Source: Aquabacterium lacunae (lineage in GTDB: Bacteria; Pseudomonadota; Gammaproteobacteria; Burkholderiales; Burkholderiaceae_C). From it: 64,000 nt of DNA. The translations under genes and the position numbers were made by a program. Shown here in pieces: positions 43,619 through 51,483 of this stretch. The stretch is from NCBI RefSeq assembly GCF_004310865.1, contig NZ_SIXI01000007.1, forward strand, positions 123,967 through 187,966, read 5' to 3'. The notes under the pieces are model-generated. The model saw only the letters and a program-made list of their open reading frames with translations, was not told where the DNA came from and searched no databases. Within the stretch, counting starts at the first letter, position 1. Each line of letters opens with the position of its first letter.

Positions 43619-43632
43619 GGCAATGCGTTGCC
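43619..43632. promoter_or_regulatory. Inverted repeat in the AsnC/ocd divergent region
   Basis: GGCAA-tgcg-TTGCC, a short symmetric element between the regulator and ocd starts. A plausible regulator site, but weak on its own. Confidence 0.3.
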
Positions 43633-43707
43633 GAAACTGAAGCACTTTTGCCCATTTGCTTTGCCGCCCCACCCTGCCACACTGGGGGCACGGAAGGAGG
43701 GCTTGCC

Positions 43708-44781
43708 ATGCTGCACCACCGAGTTCCCACCCGCTTTCTCAGCGTGGACGACGTGGCCACCCTGGTGCGTCGCCAGGGCCTGGTCACCACCTTGCAGGGC
43801 CTGATGGCCTGCCTTCAGGCCGATTTCCTGCGCTGGGGGGCCTTCGACAAATGCCCCCGCCTGGCCAGCCACACCGCCGAGGGCGTGATCGAGCTGATGC
43901 CCATTTCCGACGGGCGAACCTACAGCTTCAAGTACGTGAACGGCCACCCCCACAACGGCCGCCTGGGCCTGCCCACCGTGATGGCTTTCGGGGTGCTGGC
44001 CGACGTGCACACCGGCACGCCCCAGCTGCTCAGCGAGCTCACCTTGACCACGGCCTTGCGCACCGCCGCCACCTCGGTGCTGGCGGCCCGGGTGCTGGCC
44101 CGCCCCGACAGCGCCGTGATGGCCCTGATCGGCAACGGCGCACAGAGCGAGTTCCAGGCCCTGGCCTTTCACCACCTGATGGGCATCCACACCCTGCGGC
44201 TGTTCGATGTGGACCCCTCGGCCACGGCCCGCCTGGTCAGCCACCTGGCCGACCGCGGCCTGCGTTGCGTGGTGTGCCACAGCGCCGAAGAGGCCGCACA
44301 GGGTGCCGACATCGTGACCACCGCCACGGCCGACAAGCGCAACGCCACCATCGTGCACGACACCATGTTGCGCCCGGGCATGCACCTCAATGCCGTGGGT
44401 GGCGACTGCCCCGGCAAGACCGAGCTGGCACCCGGCGTGCTGCAGGCCGCCAGCGTGTTCGTGGAATACGAGCCGCAGACCCGTGTGGAAGGCGATGTGC
44501 AGCAGATGCCACCTGATTTCCCGGTGACCGAGTTGTGGCAGGTGCTGGCCGGGCTTGCGCCGGGCCGCACGACCGCCGACCAGGTCACGGTGTTCGATTC
44601 GGTGGGCTTTGCGCTGGAAGATTTTTCGGCCCTGCGCTACCTGCACGATGCCGCACAAAGGCTGGACCTGGGCCAGGCGCTGCCCCTGATCCCGGCCATG
44701 GTCGACCCCCGCAACCTGTACGGTGTGCTGAGCCGAACCCCGTCGCGGGCAGCCATCAGCCCTGTGGAGCATGTGTCATGA
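43708..44781 (+). CDS. ocd: Ornithine cyclodeaminase
   Basis: A 357-residue enzyme of the OCD/mu-crystallin family that converts ornithine to proline and ammonia using bound NAD. Visible motifs: KYVNGHPHNGRLGLPTVMAF (substrate side), VMALIGNGAQSEFQALAFHH (dinucleotide site) and GGDCPGKTELAPGVL (catalytic Asp). GGAAGGAGG precedes the ATG at 43708. Its stop overlaps the arginase start (ATGA). Together with arginase it turns arginine into proline. Confidence 0.95.
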   Translation: MLHHRVPTRFLSVDDVATLVRRQGLVTTLQGLMACLQADFLRWGAFDKCPRLASHTAEGVIELMPISDGRTYSFKYVNGHPHNGRLGLPTVMAFGVLADVHTGTPQLLSELTLTTALRTAATSVLAARVLARPDSAVMALIGNGAQSEFQALAFHHLMGIHTLRLFDVDPSATARLVSHLADRGLRCVVCHSAEEAAQGADIVTTATADKRNATIVHDTMLRPGMHLNAVGGDCPGKTELAPGVLQAASVFVEYEPQTRVEGDVQQMPPDFPVTELWQVLAGLAPGRTTADQVTVFDSVGFALEDFSALRYLHDAAQRLDLGQALPLIPAMVDPRNLYGVLSRTPSRAAISPVEHVS

Positions 44782-45719
44782 GTGGGAACGCACAGGTGCA
44801 GGGCCCCCAGGGCGTCAGCCTGATCGGCGCCCCCACCGACGTGGGTGCCAGCTGCATCGGTGCGCGCATGGGCCCCAGTGCCTTGCGGGTGGCCGGGCTG
44901 GCGCAGGCCATCGCGCGGTTCGGCCTGCCCGTGCATGACCTGGGTGACCTGCATGGCCCTGACAACCCCGCGCAGCCGGCCATCGACGGCCACCGCCACC
45001 TGGCCGAAGTGGCCCGGTGGAACGCCATGCTGCACGAGGCCACCCTGGGCGAGCTGCGCCGAGGCCGCCTGCCCATCGTGCTGGGGGGCGATCACTGCCT
45101 GGCCATGGGCTCGGTCAGTGCGGTGGCGCGGCATTGCCGCGAACAGGGCAAGCCGTTGCGCGTGCTGTGGCTCGATGCCCATGCCGACTTCAACACCGCC
45201 GCCCTCACCCCCTCGGGCAACTTGCACGGCATGCCCATGGCCTGCCTGTGTGGCCATGGGCCCGAGGTGCTCACGCAACTGGGTGGGCAGGTGCCTGCGC
45301 TGCACCCGGGGCAGATCCGCCAGATCGGCATCCGCAGCGTGGACGAAGGCGAAAAGCGCTTCGTGCACACCCTGGGCATTGAGGTGTACGACATGCGCTT
45401 CATCGACGAAATGGGCATGCGCCACACCATGCAGCAGGCCCTCGAGGGCCTGGGCGCTGACACGCACCTTCACGTCAGCCTCGACGTCGACTTCCTCGAC
45501 CCCGACATCGCGCCCGGCGTGGGCACCACGGTGCGCGGTGGGCCCAACTACCGCGAGGCCCAGCTGTGCATGGAGATGATCGCCGACACCGGCCGCCTCG
45601 GCTCGCTCGATGTGGTCGAGCTGAACCCGGCGCTCGATGTGCGCAACCAGACCGCCGAACTGGCCGTTGACCTGATCGAAAGCCTGTTCGGCAAGAGCAC
45701 CCTGATGCGCCGGGGCTGA
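44778..45719 (+). CDS. rocF: Arginase
   Basis: A 313-residue binuclear manganese enzyme hydrolysing arginine to ornithine and urea. Metal motifs: GGDHCLAMGS (about 100), DAHADFNT (about 135) and SLDVDFLDPDIAPG (about 233), with VELNPALD near the end. The ATG at 44778 overlaps the ocd stop by four bases, so the two are translationally coupled. The divergent Lrp/AsnC gene is the likely regulator. Confidence 0.95.
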   Translation: MSGNAQVQGPQGVSLIGAPTDVGASCIGARMGPSALRVAGLAQAIARFGLPVHDLGDLHGPDNPAQPAIDGHRHLAEVARWNAMLHEATLGELRRGRLPIVLGGDHCLAMGSVSAVARHCREQGKPLRVLWLDAHADFNTAALTPSGNLHGMPMACLCGHGPEVLTQLGGQVPALHPGQIRQIGIRSVDEGEKRFVHTLGIEVYDMRFIDEMGMRHTMQQALEGLGADTHLHVSLDVDFLDPDIAPGVGTTVRGGPNYREAQLCMEMIADTGRLGSLDVVELNPALDVRNQTAELAVDLIESLFGKSTLMRRG

Positions 45720-45722
45720 GCC

Positions 45723-46343
45723 ATGCAGCACGACCTGCTGTCGGCCTTCATTGTGCTGCTCATCGTGACCGACCCGCTGGGCAACGTGCCTGTGGTGCTG
45801 AGCCTGCTCAAGGGCGTGCCCCGCGCGCGCCGCCTGTGGGTGATCACCCGTGAATACCTGATCGCCACGGGCCTGCTGCTGCTGTTCATGGTGGCCGGTG
45901 AGCGCTTGCTCCGGGCCATGCGCCTGAGCGAAGTGTCGCTGGAGATCTCGGGCGGGGTGATCCTGTTCCTGATCGCCCTGGGCATGGTGTTTCCCGGCAT
46001 GGGGGTGAACATGGCCCAACGCGCGGCGCCGTCCGAGCCTGGCAGCGAGGCGCCCGCCGAGCCCCTGCTGGTGCCCCTGGCCACGCCCTTGATCGCTGGC
46101 CCATCGGCCCTGGCCACGGTGGTGCTGCTGGCCTCGCGCCAGCCAGAACAGGCCAGCGCCTGGGGGGCGGCCATCGTGCTGGCCATGGGCTGTGGCTGGT
46201 GCGTGCTGGCCATGGCCGAGCACCTGTCGCACCGCCTGAACCCGGTGGCCCTGCGCGCCATGGAGCGCTTCATGGGGCTGCTGTTGTCGGCCATGGCGGT
46301 GGAAATGCTGACCTCGGGGCTGCGTCGAGCCTTTGGCGTCTGA
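45723..46343 (+). CDS. MarC-family integral membrane protein
   Basis: A 206-residue protein with six predicted helices and the UPF0056/MarC signature FIVLLIVTDPLGNVPVVLSL at the N-terminus; later PLATPLIAGPSALATVVLLA. The family role is unclear despite its historical name. It starts 3 bases after the arginase stop and so probably shares the transcript; an amino-acid export role would suit but is unproven. Confidence 0.9.
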   Translation: MQHDLLSAFIVLLIVTDPLGNVPVVLSLLKGVPRARRLWVITREYLIATGLLLLFMVAGERLLRAMRLSEVSLEISGGVILFLIALGMVFPGMGVNMAQRAAPSEPGSEAPAEPLLVPLATPLIAGPSALATVVLLASRQPEQASAWGAAIVLAMGCGWCVLAMAEHLSHRLNPVALRAMERFMGLLLSAMAVEMLTSGLRRAFGV

Positions 46344-46401
46344 CGCAAAACGTTTCACAAGACGCAATATTTCACCAAGCGGCAACCCTTTGTTTCAGAG
46401 G

Positions 46402-46423
46402 TGATCCCATGAACATGGGATCA
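46402..46423. repeat. Inverted repeat upstream of the small exported protein
   Basis: TGATCCCAT-gaac-ATGGGATCA, 9-bp perfect arms, 58 bases after the MarC stop and 68 bases before the next start. Either an operator or a terminator without U tract. Confidence 0.45.
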
Positions 46424-46490
46424 TTGATTCGTTGGCAGCCCGTTCAACGGCTTTCAGCAAACATCAACCTAACCCTCAGGGAAACCTCAC

Positions 46491-46838
46491 ATGATCCGCA
46501 AGATTCTGACGGCTGCTGCCGTCGCCGCCGCTGTCGCCTCCCCCTTCGCTGCCCAGGCTGGCACCTTCCAGGGCCCCGTCAATGGCCTGACCATGATGTA
46601 CAAGGCCGGCCTGAACGAAAGCGCCAACCCCGACACCATCAACCAGTTCAGCCTGTCGGTTCAGGGCGTGACCGGCGGTGCCTGCACCACCGTGTTCGCC
46701 CCCGACACCGCTTCGCTGGACGACGTCAAGCTGTTCATCCAGGTGTTCACCGCCGCCAAGACCTCGGGCAAGAGCATGAAGTTCACTTACAGCGACACCA
46801 CCTGCTCGTTCTCGTTCTTCGGCTTCGCCCCGAACTGA
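46491..46838 (+). CDS. Small exported protein of unknown function
   Basis: 115 residues. Signal peptide MIRKILTAAAVAAAVASPFA (cleavage near AQAG), then a mature domain of about 92 residues with two cysteines (GGACTTVF and DTTCSFSF) that could form one disulfide. It is beta-rich and ends FFGFAPN. AGGGAAA precedes the ATG. It is followed by a strong terminator, so it is probably a monocistronic periplasmic or secreted protein. No family recognised. Confidence 0.75.
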   Translation: MIRKILTAAAVAAAVASPFAAQAGTFQGPVNGLTMMYKAGLNESANPDTINQFSLSVQGVTGGACTTVFAPDTASLDDVKLFIQVFTAAKTSGKSMKFTYSDTTCSFSFFGFAPN

Positions 46839-46863
46839 TCGACGCGCGCTGCGCTTCGCGAAG

Positions 46864-46887
46864 ACGCCCCCAGCCGGGGGCGTTTTT
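46864..46887 (+). terminator. Intrinsic terminator after the small exported protein
   Basis: ACGCCCCC-AGCC-GGGGGCGT followed by TTTTC. Confidence 0.85.
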
Positions 46888-47023
46888 CATGGTGCATGGC
46901 CGTGCACGGGTCCTGGTAAGCAGGTGCAACGCATTCATTCGTGGGGGCATTTGCACGCCCGCACTGGCCTCGGCTGTTCTTAACATGCACCCCACAAACA
47001 CACACGACGGGGCGGAGAAAGGC

Positions 47024-49591
47024 ATGGCCATGGCACAGACCGGGAAGCAAAGCATGAGGGGGCAGGCGCGTCTGCCCCGGGCTCGGGCCCGCATGGTGGT
47101 GGGGGTCAAAGCGGCCTTCATGGGGGCATTGCTGGGTGCGCTCACCGGTGTGCTGACCGGCTGTGGTGGCGGGAAGTCGCCAGAGCCCGCCAGCCAGCCA
47201 CGCGAAGCCCCCCAACGCGTGCCGCTGGCCGTGATCCTGGCCGACGACGCCAGTGGCTTCACCTGTGCCGAGGGAGCCTTGGTGTGCGTTCAGGTGGAGT
47301 CGACGGCTGCCACAGCGCAGGCCCGTGTGCCCATCACCTTCGGGCAGCCCTTCCGTTCGGGTGATTTGGCCCCTGGCACGCCCCTGTATGCCCGAGACAG
47401 CACCGGTGGCGTGCCCCTGCAGGTCGATGGGGTGTCCACCCGCGAAGATGGCTCTGTGCGCCTGGCCTTGCTCAGCGCCGAGCTGACCAACCTGCAACGT
47501 GGGGAAAAACGCCTGCTGCAGGTGTTTGCGGGCACGCCCCCGGCGGGCACAACCGCCACCACGGCCCAGGCCAACGCCTACACCGTCCCCACCGACGGGC
47601 TGGCCGTGCAGGCCACGGTGTACAAGCCGCAACTTTCTCAGGTGGTCTTCGGCAACCGCAACGGCCACACGCCGGGCACACCGTTTCTGGAAGGCGAAGT
47701 CATCACGCTGAACCTCACCTTGGGCGAGGTCACGGAAACCTATGCGCTCACGGTCTCGGGCAACCAGGTGGGTGGGGCCTTCACCTCGCTCACGCAGATC
47801 GCCTGGGCCTTTCACAACCAGATCAACGCCCGCAGCAATGGGCTGTTCAAGGCCATCAAGGAAGGCGAGAGCTACGAAACCCTGGGCATCACCACCCGCG
47901 ACCCAGGCCGTGGCGCGTTCACGGCCACCCTGCAAACCGACAGCGCCGCGCCCACGCGTGTGGATGTGCTCAAGCCCTTTGCCGCGCCGCAGCTGTACCA
48001 GGCCACCGCGGCCGAGCAGCGCGCTGCGTTGCAGGCGGCACTCAGTCAGAACCTCAAGCCCCACCTGGTGGGCCCTGTGGCCCGCGAACACACCCTGGTG
48101 CTGCCCTTGCGCAATGCGCAGGGCCAGGCCCACCCGCAGCTCACGGCCCGCGTGCACACCCGCCTGCTGCAAGGCGGCGCGCGCGTGCGCCACGACCTGG
48201 TCATGGAAAACGCCTGGGCCTACAACCCCGAGCCTGGCAACCTGGTCTACAGCCTCCAGGTCCGCCTGGGCCACCAGCTGGTGCTCGACCAGCCCGCCTT
48301 CACGCATTACCACCACGCCCGCTGGCACCGCGTGCTGTGGCAGGGCGCTGAGGCCCAGGCCGTGGTGCGCCACCACATGCCCTACACCATGGCCAGCGGC
48401 GTGATCTGGCAGTACAACCTCGACCTGAAGATCAGCGAGCGGACGCTGGCCGAAGAGGCCACGCGCCTGGCGGCGGCCAACACGGGCCTGATGCAGCCAG
48501 GCTTTCTCGCAGCCTACTTCCCCACCACCGGCGGCCGATGGGAGATTGGCCCTTACCCCCGCTGGACGGCGCTGTACCTGATCACGCAAGACGCCCGGGC
48601 CCGCGCCAGCATGCTCACCCATGCCGACCTGGTGGGTGGCGTGCCCATCCACTACCGCGACGCCGTGACCGACCAGCCACTCGACCTCGACCGCCATCCT
48701 GGCGTGACCGTGCTGATCGGCAGCAGCGCCCCGGCCGATGCCCTGCCCGCCATGAGCGACGGCAACACTTTGTGGAGCCCCGACATCGCGCACCAGGGCT
48801 CGTTCACCTTCGTGCCCTATGTGCTCACTGGCGACGTGTACCACCTCGACGAGCTGATGTTCTGGGCCGCCTGGAACATGAACGGCTACAACCCGGGCTA
48901 CCGTGGACAAGGCCTGGGCCTGCTTCACCCCGAGCAGGTGCGAGGCCAGGCCTGGGCCCTGCGTGCCTTGGGCGAAACCGCCCGCGCCCTGCCCGACGCC
49001 CACCCCATGAAGGCTTATTTTGAAAAGCGCCTGGCCAACAACCTGGCCTGGTACAACGACACCTACAAGCCGGGTGGCCAGGTGTCGCCCCTGGGCGCGC
49101 TGGTGAACCCCTACCAGAGCGACACCATCGGCCCCTGGCAGAACGACTTCTTCGGCCTTGTGGTGGCCCAGCTGGTGCAAGACGGCTACAGCCAGGCCCG
49201 CCCCATCTTCAACTGGGTCAGCCAGTTCAACGTGGGCCGCTTCATGCAAGAGAAAGACGCGGGTTACTGCGTGGCCAAGGCGCCGGCGTACTACGTCACC
49301 ATTGCCAAGACGGTGGACGGCAAAAAAGTGCCCATCGACAACTGGCGCGAGCTGTTCCAGACCAACTGGCCCGGCGTGGTGTGTGACCCCAGCCTGCCGC
49401 TGGACCCGTCCAGCTACCCGGGCAGTTCATTGGGCTATGCGGCCAATGCCCGCGCCATGCTGGCGGCGGCTGCCAACGCGGGCCACCCCGATGCCCTGGC
49501 CGTGTACCGCATGTGGGTGGGTCGCACGCCCGGCATCGATGCGGCTTTCTTGAATGACCCGACCTGGGCGGTGGCGCCGCTGCGGCATTGA
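47024..49591 (+). CDS. Large lipoprotein, possible polysaccharide-active enzyme (PcRGLX/YetA-like N-terminus)
   Basis: 855 residues. The ATG at 47024 has GGAGAAAGG upstream. A lipobox is visible: LLGALTGVLTGC, with the acylated Cys at about 47, then GGG. The N-terminal half is beta-rich with PITFGQPFRSGDLAP, then LQVDGVSTREDGSVRLALL, a pattern like the PcRGLX/YetA rhamnogalacturonan-lyase-like fold (inference). The C-terminal half has helical-toroid features typical of carbohydrate enzymes (GPYPRWTALYLITQDARARA; WAAWNMNGYNPGYRGQGLGL; ANNLAWYNDTYKPGG). No catalytic residues can be assigned. Outer-membrane attachment is expected. Confidence 0.7.
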   Translation: MAMAQTGKQSMRGQARLPRARARMVVGVKAAFMGALLGALTGVLTGCGGGKSPEPASQPREAPQRVPLAVILADDASGFTCAEGALVCVQVESTAATAQARVPITFGQPFRSGDLAPGTPLYARDSTGGVPLQVDGVSTREDGSVRLALLSAELTNLQRGEKRLLQVFAGTPPAGTTATTAQANAYTVPTDGLAVQATVYKPQLSQVVFGNRNGHTPGTPFLEGEVITLNLTLGEVTETYALTVSGNQVGGAFTSLTQIAWAFHNQINARSNGLFKAIKEGESYETLGITTRDPGRGAFTATLQTDSAAPTRVDVLKPFAAPQLYQATAAEQRAALQAALSQNLKPHLVGPVAREHTLVLPLRNAQGQAHPQLTARVHTRLLQGGARVRHDLVMENAWAYNPEPGNLVYSLQVRLGHQLVLDQPAFTHYHHARWHRVLWQGAEAQAVVRHHMPYTMASGVIWQYNLDLKISERTLAEEATRLAAANTGLMQPGFLAAYFPTTGGRWEIGPYPRWTALYLITQDARARASMLTHADLVGGVPIHYRDAVTDQPLDLDRHPGVTVLIGSSAPADALPAMSDGNTLWSPDIAHQGSFTFVPYVLTGDVYHLDELMFWAAWNMNGYNPGYRGQGLGLLHPEQVRGQAWALRALGETARALPDAHPMKAYFEKRLANNLAWYNDTYKPGGQVSPLGALVNPYQSDTIGPWQNDFFGLVVAQLVQDGYSQARPIFNWVSQFNVGRFMQEKDAGYCVAKAPAYYVTIAKTVDGKKVPIDNWRELFQTNWPGVVCDPSLPLDPSSYPGSSLGYAANARAMLAAAANAGHPDALAVYRMWVGRTPGIDAAFLNDPTWAVAPLRH

Positions 49592-49619
49592 GCCTGTTCA
49601 GCCCGCCCAGGCCTGTTGC

Positions 49620-50507
49620 TCAAAGCACGCCGCGTTCTTTGAGCAAGGCCAGGGGGGTGGTCTTCCGATCGCGGGCCTGCTTTTGCAGTTCGTACAGGTT
49701 GGCATCGACCAGCACCCGGTACCAGAACGCTTGCAGAAAATGGAAGTAAAAGCCGGCCTTGCCGTCCAGGAAACCCATGCCCAGCACGTAGCGGTACAGG
49801 AAGTACAGCAACCCACGCAAGCCGCCCGGCAAGCGGCTGTACACATGGGCCTTCACCCACCGCTTCAGACGCGCTGGACCTGAGGGGCGGGGCCCTGCGT
49901 CAGCACTGTCACGGGCTTGTTCTGAGGCCACGATGTCATACACCTCGCGCATGGCGTAACCCACGTGCTTGCTGCTCCACCAGCTCAGGTCGTTCAGGTT
50001 CTCGTCGGCCAGGTCGCCCTCCAGCACGCGCGTGCAGGCGTTCTGCACCACCACATGCTCGTCCATCCAGCGCTGCTCGACCTCGCCCTGCCCGGTGCGC
50101 CAGAGGCGCAAGTTCAACGACGGGTAGAAAAAGCCGTGCTTGATCGGTTGCCCCAAGAACACGATCTTGCGCTTGAGCAGGGCCGCGTTGCAGGGCCCCG
50201 GGTTCTGCACGAAGGCTTTGATTGACGCCACCAGTGCGGGCTCTGGGTATTCATCGGCATCCACACGCATCACCCATGGCGTGCTCACGTTGCAGTGGTT
50301 CAGCGCCCAGTTGAACTGGGTGGCATGGTTCTTCCAGGGGTTCTGAAAGAAGTCGGCGCCCATCTCACGCGCGATCTGCTCGGTGTCGTCGCTCGAAAAG
50401 CTGTCCACCACGCAGATGCGTGCCGCCACCTGCTGCAGTGCACTCAGGCAGCGACGCAGATGGATCGACTCGTTGTGCGTCAGGACGATCGCAGTGATCT
50501 CATGCAT
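49620..50507 (-). CDS. Family 2 glycosyltransferase (WaaE/KdtX-like)
   Basis: A 295-residue GT-A enzyme. It starts MHEITAIVLTHNESIHLRRC and has the nucleotide-sugar/metal motif VMRVDADEYPEPAL (DxD at about 92-94) and the WaaE-like VVDSFSSDDTEQIAREMGAD. The C-terminal region has amphipathic and hydrophobic segments (LLYFLYRYVLGMGFLDG) suggesting membrane association. It probably adds a sugar to lipopolysaccharide core or capsule; donor and acceptor unknown. Confidence 0.92.
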   Translation of the reverse strand: MHEITAIVLTHNESIHLRRCLSALQQVAARICVVDSFSSDDTEQIAREMGADFFQNPWKNHATQFNWALNHCNVSTPWVMRVDADEYPEPALVASIKAFVQNPGPCNAALLKRKIVFLGQPIKHGFFYPSLNLRLWRTGQGEVEQRWMDEHVVVQNACTRVLEGDLADENLNDLSWWSSKHVGYAMREVYDIVASEQARDSADAGPRPSGPARLKRWVKAHVYSRLPGGLRGLLYFLYRYVLGMGFLDGKAGFYFHFLQAFWYRVLVDANLYELQKQARDRKTTPLALLKERGVL

Positions 50508-50634
50508 GGTGTGGGGTGGTGCCGCTGCTGGACTGGGCTGGTGATTGTAGGTGCCGGCTTGGCCGGGTTGGACCGACGTGTACCCTTGGAAACTGGGCCA
50601 GGGTGTCATCCTGGCGGGCGCCAGCGCCGTTGAA

Positions 50635-51477
50635 ATGGACATGAACATCCTGACCTTGAGGCGCCATGGGATCGCGCTGTGCCTGCTGGCCGCGGTCGGC
50701 CTGGCCACCGCCCACGCACTGGCCCGGCCCCGCGCAACCGAGTTGCACACCGAACAGATCGAAGGCCGTGAGGTGCTGCTGCAGCCCGCGACCACGCCGA
50801 ACGGCGCACCACCGCAGGCCCTGCTGGTGGTGCTGCATGGCGGGGGTGGCAATGCCCAGCGCCTGAGCCGCGAGCTGAACCTCCGCGGCCTGGCCCGCCA
50901 GGGCGTGTGGGTGGCCTACCTGAACGGTTCGCCGGCCGGTCGCCTGCTGCCCGACCGCATGAAGGCCTGGAACGCCGGGCAGGGCTGTTGCGGGCAGCCT
51001 CACGACACCCAGGCACCGGATGCCGATGTGGTGCAGCGCACGGTGGCCACCCTGGCCCATCGCTTTCAGGTGCCGGCCGACAAGGTGTTCGCGCTGGGCC
51101 ATTCCAACGGCGCCATGATGATGCAGACCCTGATGTGCCAGCGCGGTGTGTTTGCGCAGGGCGTGTCGATGGCCGGTGCCCTCATGGCCGATGGCCAGGG
51201 CTGCCCTGCGGCCCCGGGGCGCCGCATTTGGGCCGTGCACGGCAGGCAAGACGCCAACGTGCCGCCCGAGGGCGGGCGCGGCACCGAAGGCATCGCCCGG
51301 GTGCCGTTTGTGTCAGAGGCCCAGTCGCAAGCGCGTTTTCAGGCGGCAGGGGGCCGTTATGAGGTGCAATGGGTGGACAGCGACCATGCGCTGGACCACC
51401 TGGTGCAGGCGCTCGAGCAGGCCGAAGGCCTGCCCTTGGAGCGCTTGCTGGCGAAGCGGTTGGGTTGGAAGCCCTGA
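50635..51477 (+). CDS. Exported alpha/beta hydrolase, PHB depolymerase/LpqC-like esterase
   Basis: 280 residues. Signal peptide (RRHGIALCLLAAVGLATAHA), oxyanion segment ALLVVLHGGGGNAQRL, nucleophile elbow FALGHSNGAMMMQ (Ser about 155) and a late catalytic His region VDSDHALDHLV. The family includes feruloyl esterases and polyhydroxybutyrate depolymerases. There are two possible ATG starts, 50635 and 50641, with no clear ribosome site for either. Confidence 0.85.
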   Translation: MDMNILTLRRHGIALCLLAAVGLATAHALARPRATELHTEQIEGREVLLQPATTPNGAPPQALLVVLHGGGGNAQRLSRELNLRGLARQGVWVAYLNGSPAGRLLPDRMKAWNAGQGCCGQPHDTQAPDADVVQRTVATLAHRFQVPADKVFALGHSNGAMMMQTLMCQRGVFAQGVSMAGALMADGQGCPAAPGRRIWAVHGRQDANVPPEGGRGTEGIARVPFVSEAQSQARFQAAGGRYEVQWVDSDHALDHLVQALEQAEGLPLERLLAKRLGWKP

Positions 51478-51483
51478 GCCTCC

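Noticed and set aside
46787..49249. Open frame of 820 codons antisense to the large lipoprotein gene
   Set aside because: The plus-strand frame has a signal peptide, lipobox and ribosome site; the minus frame has only shadow composition.
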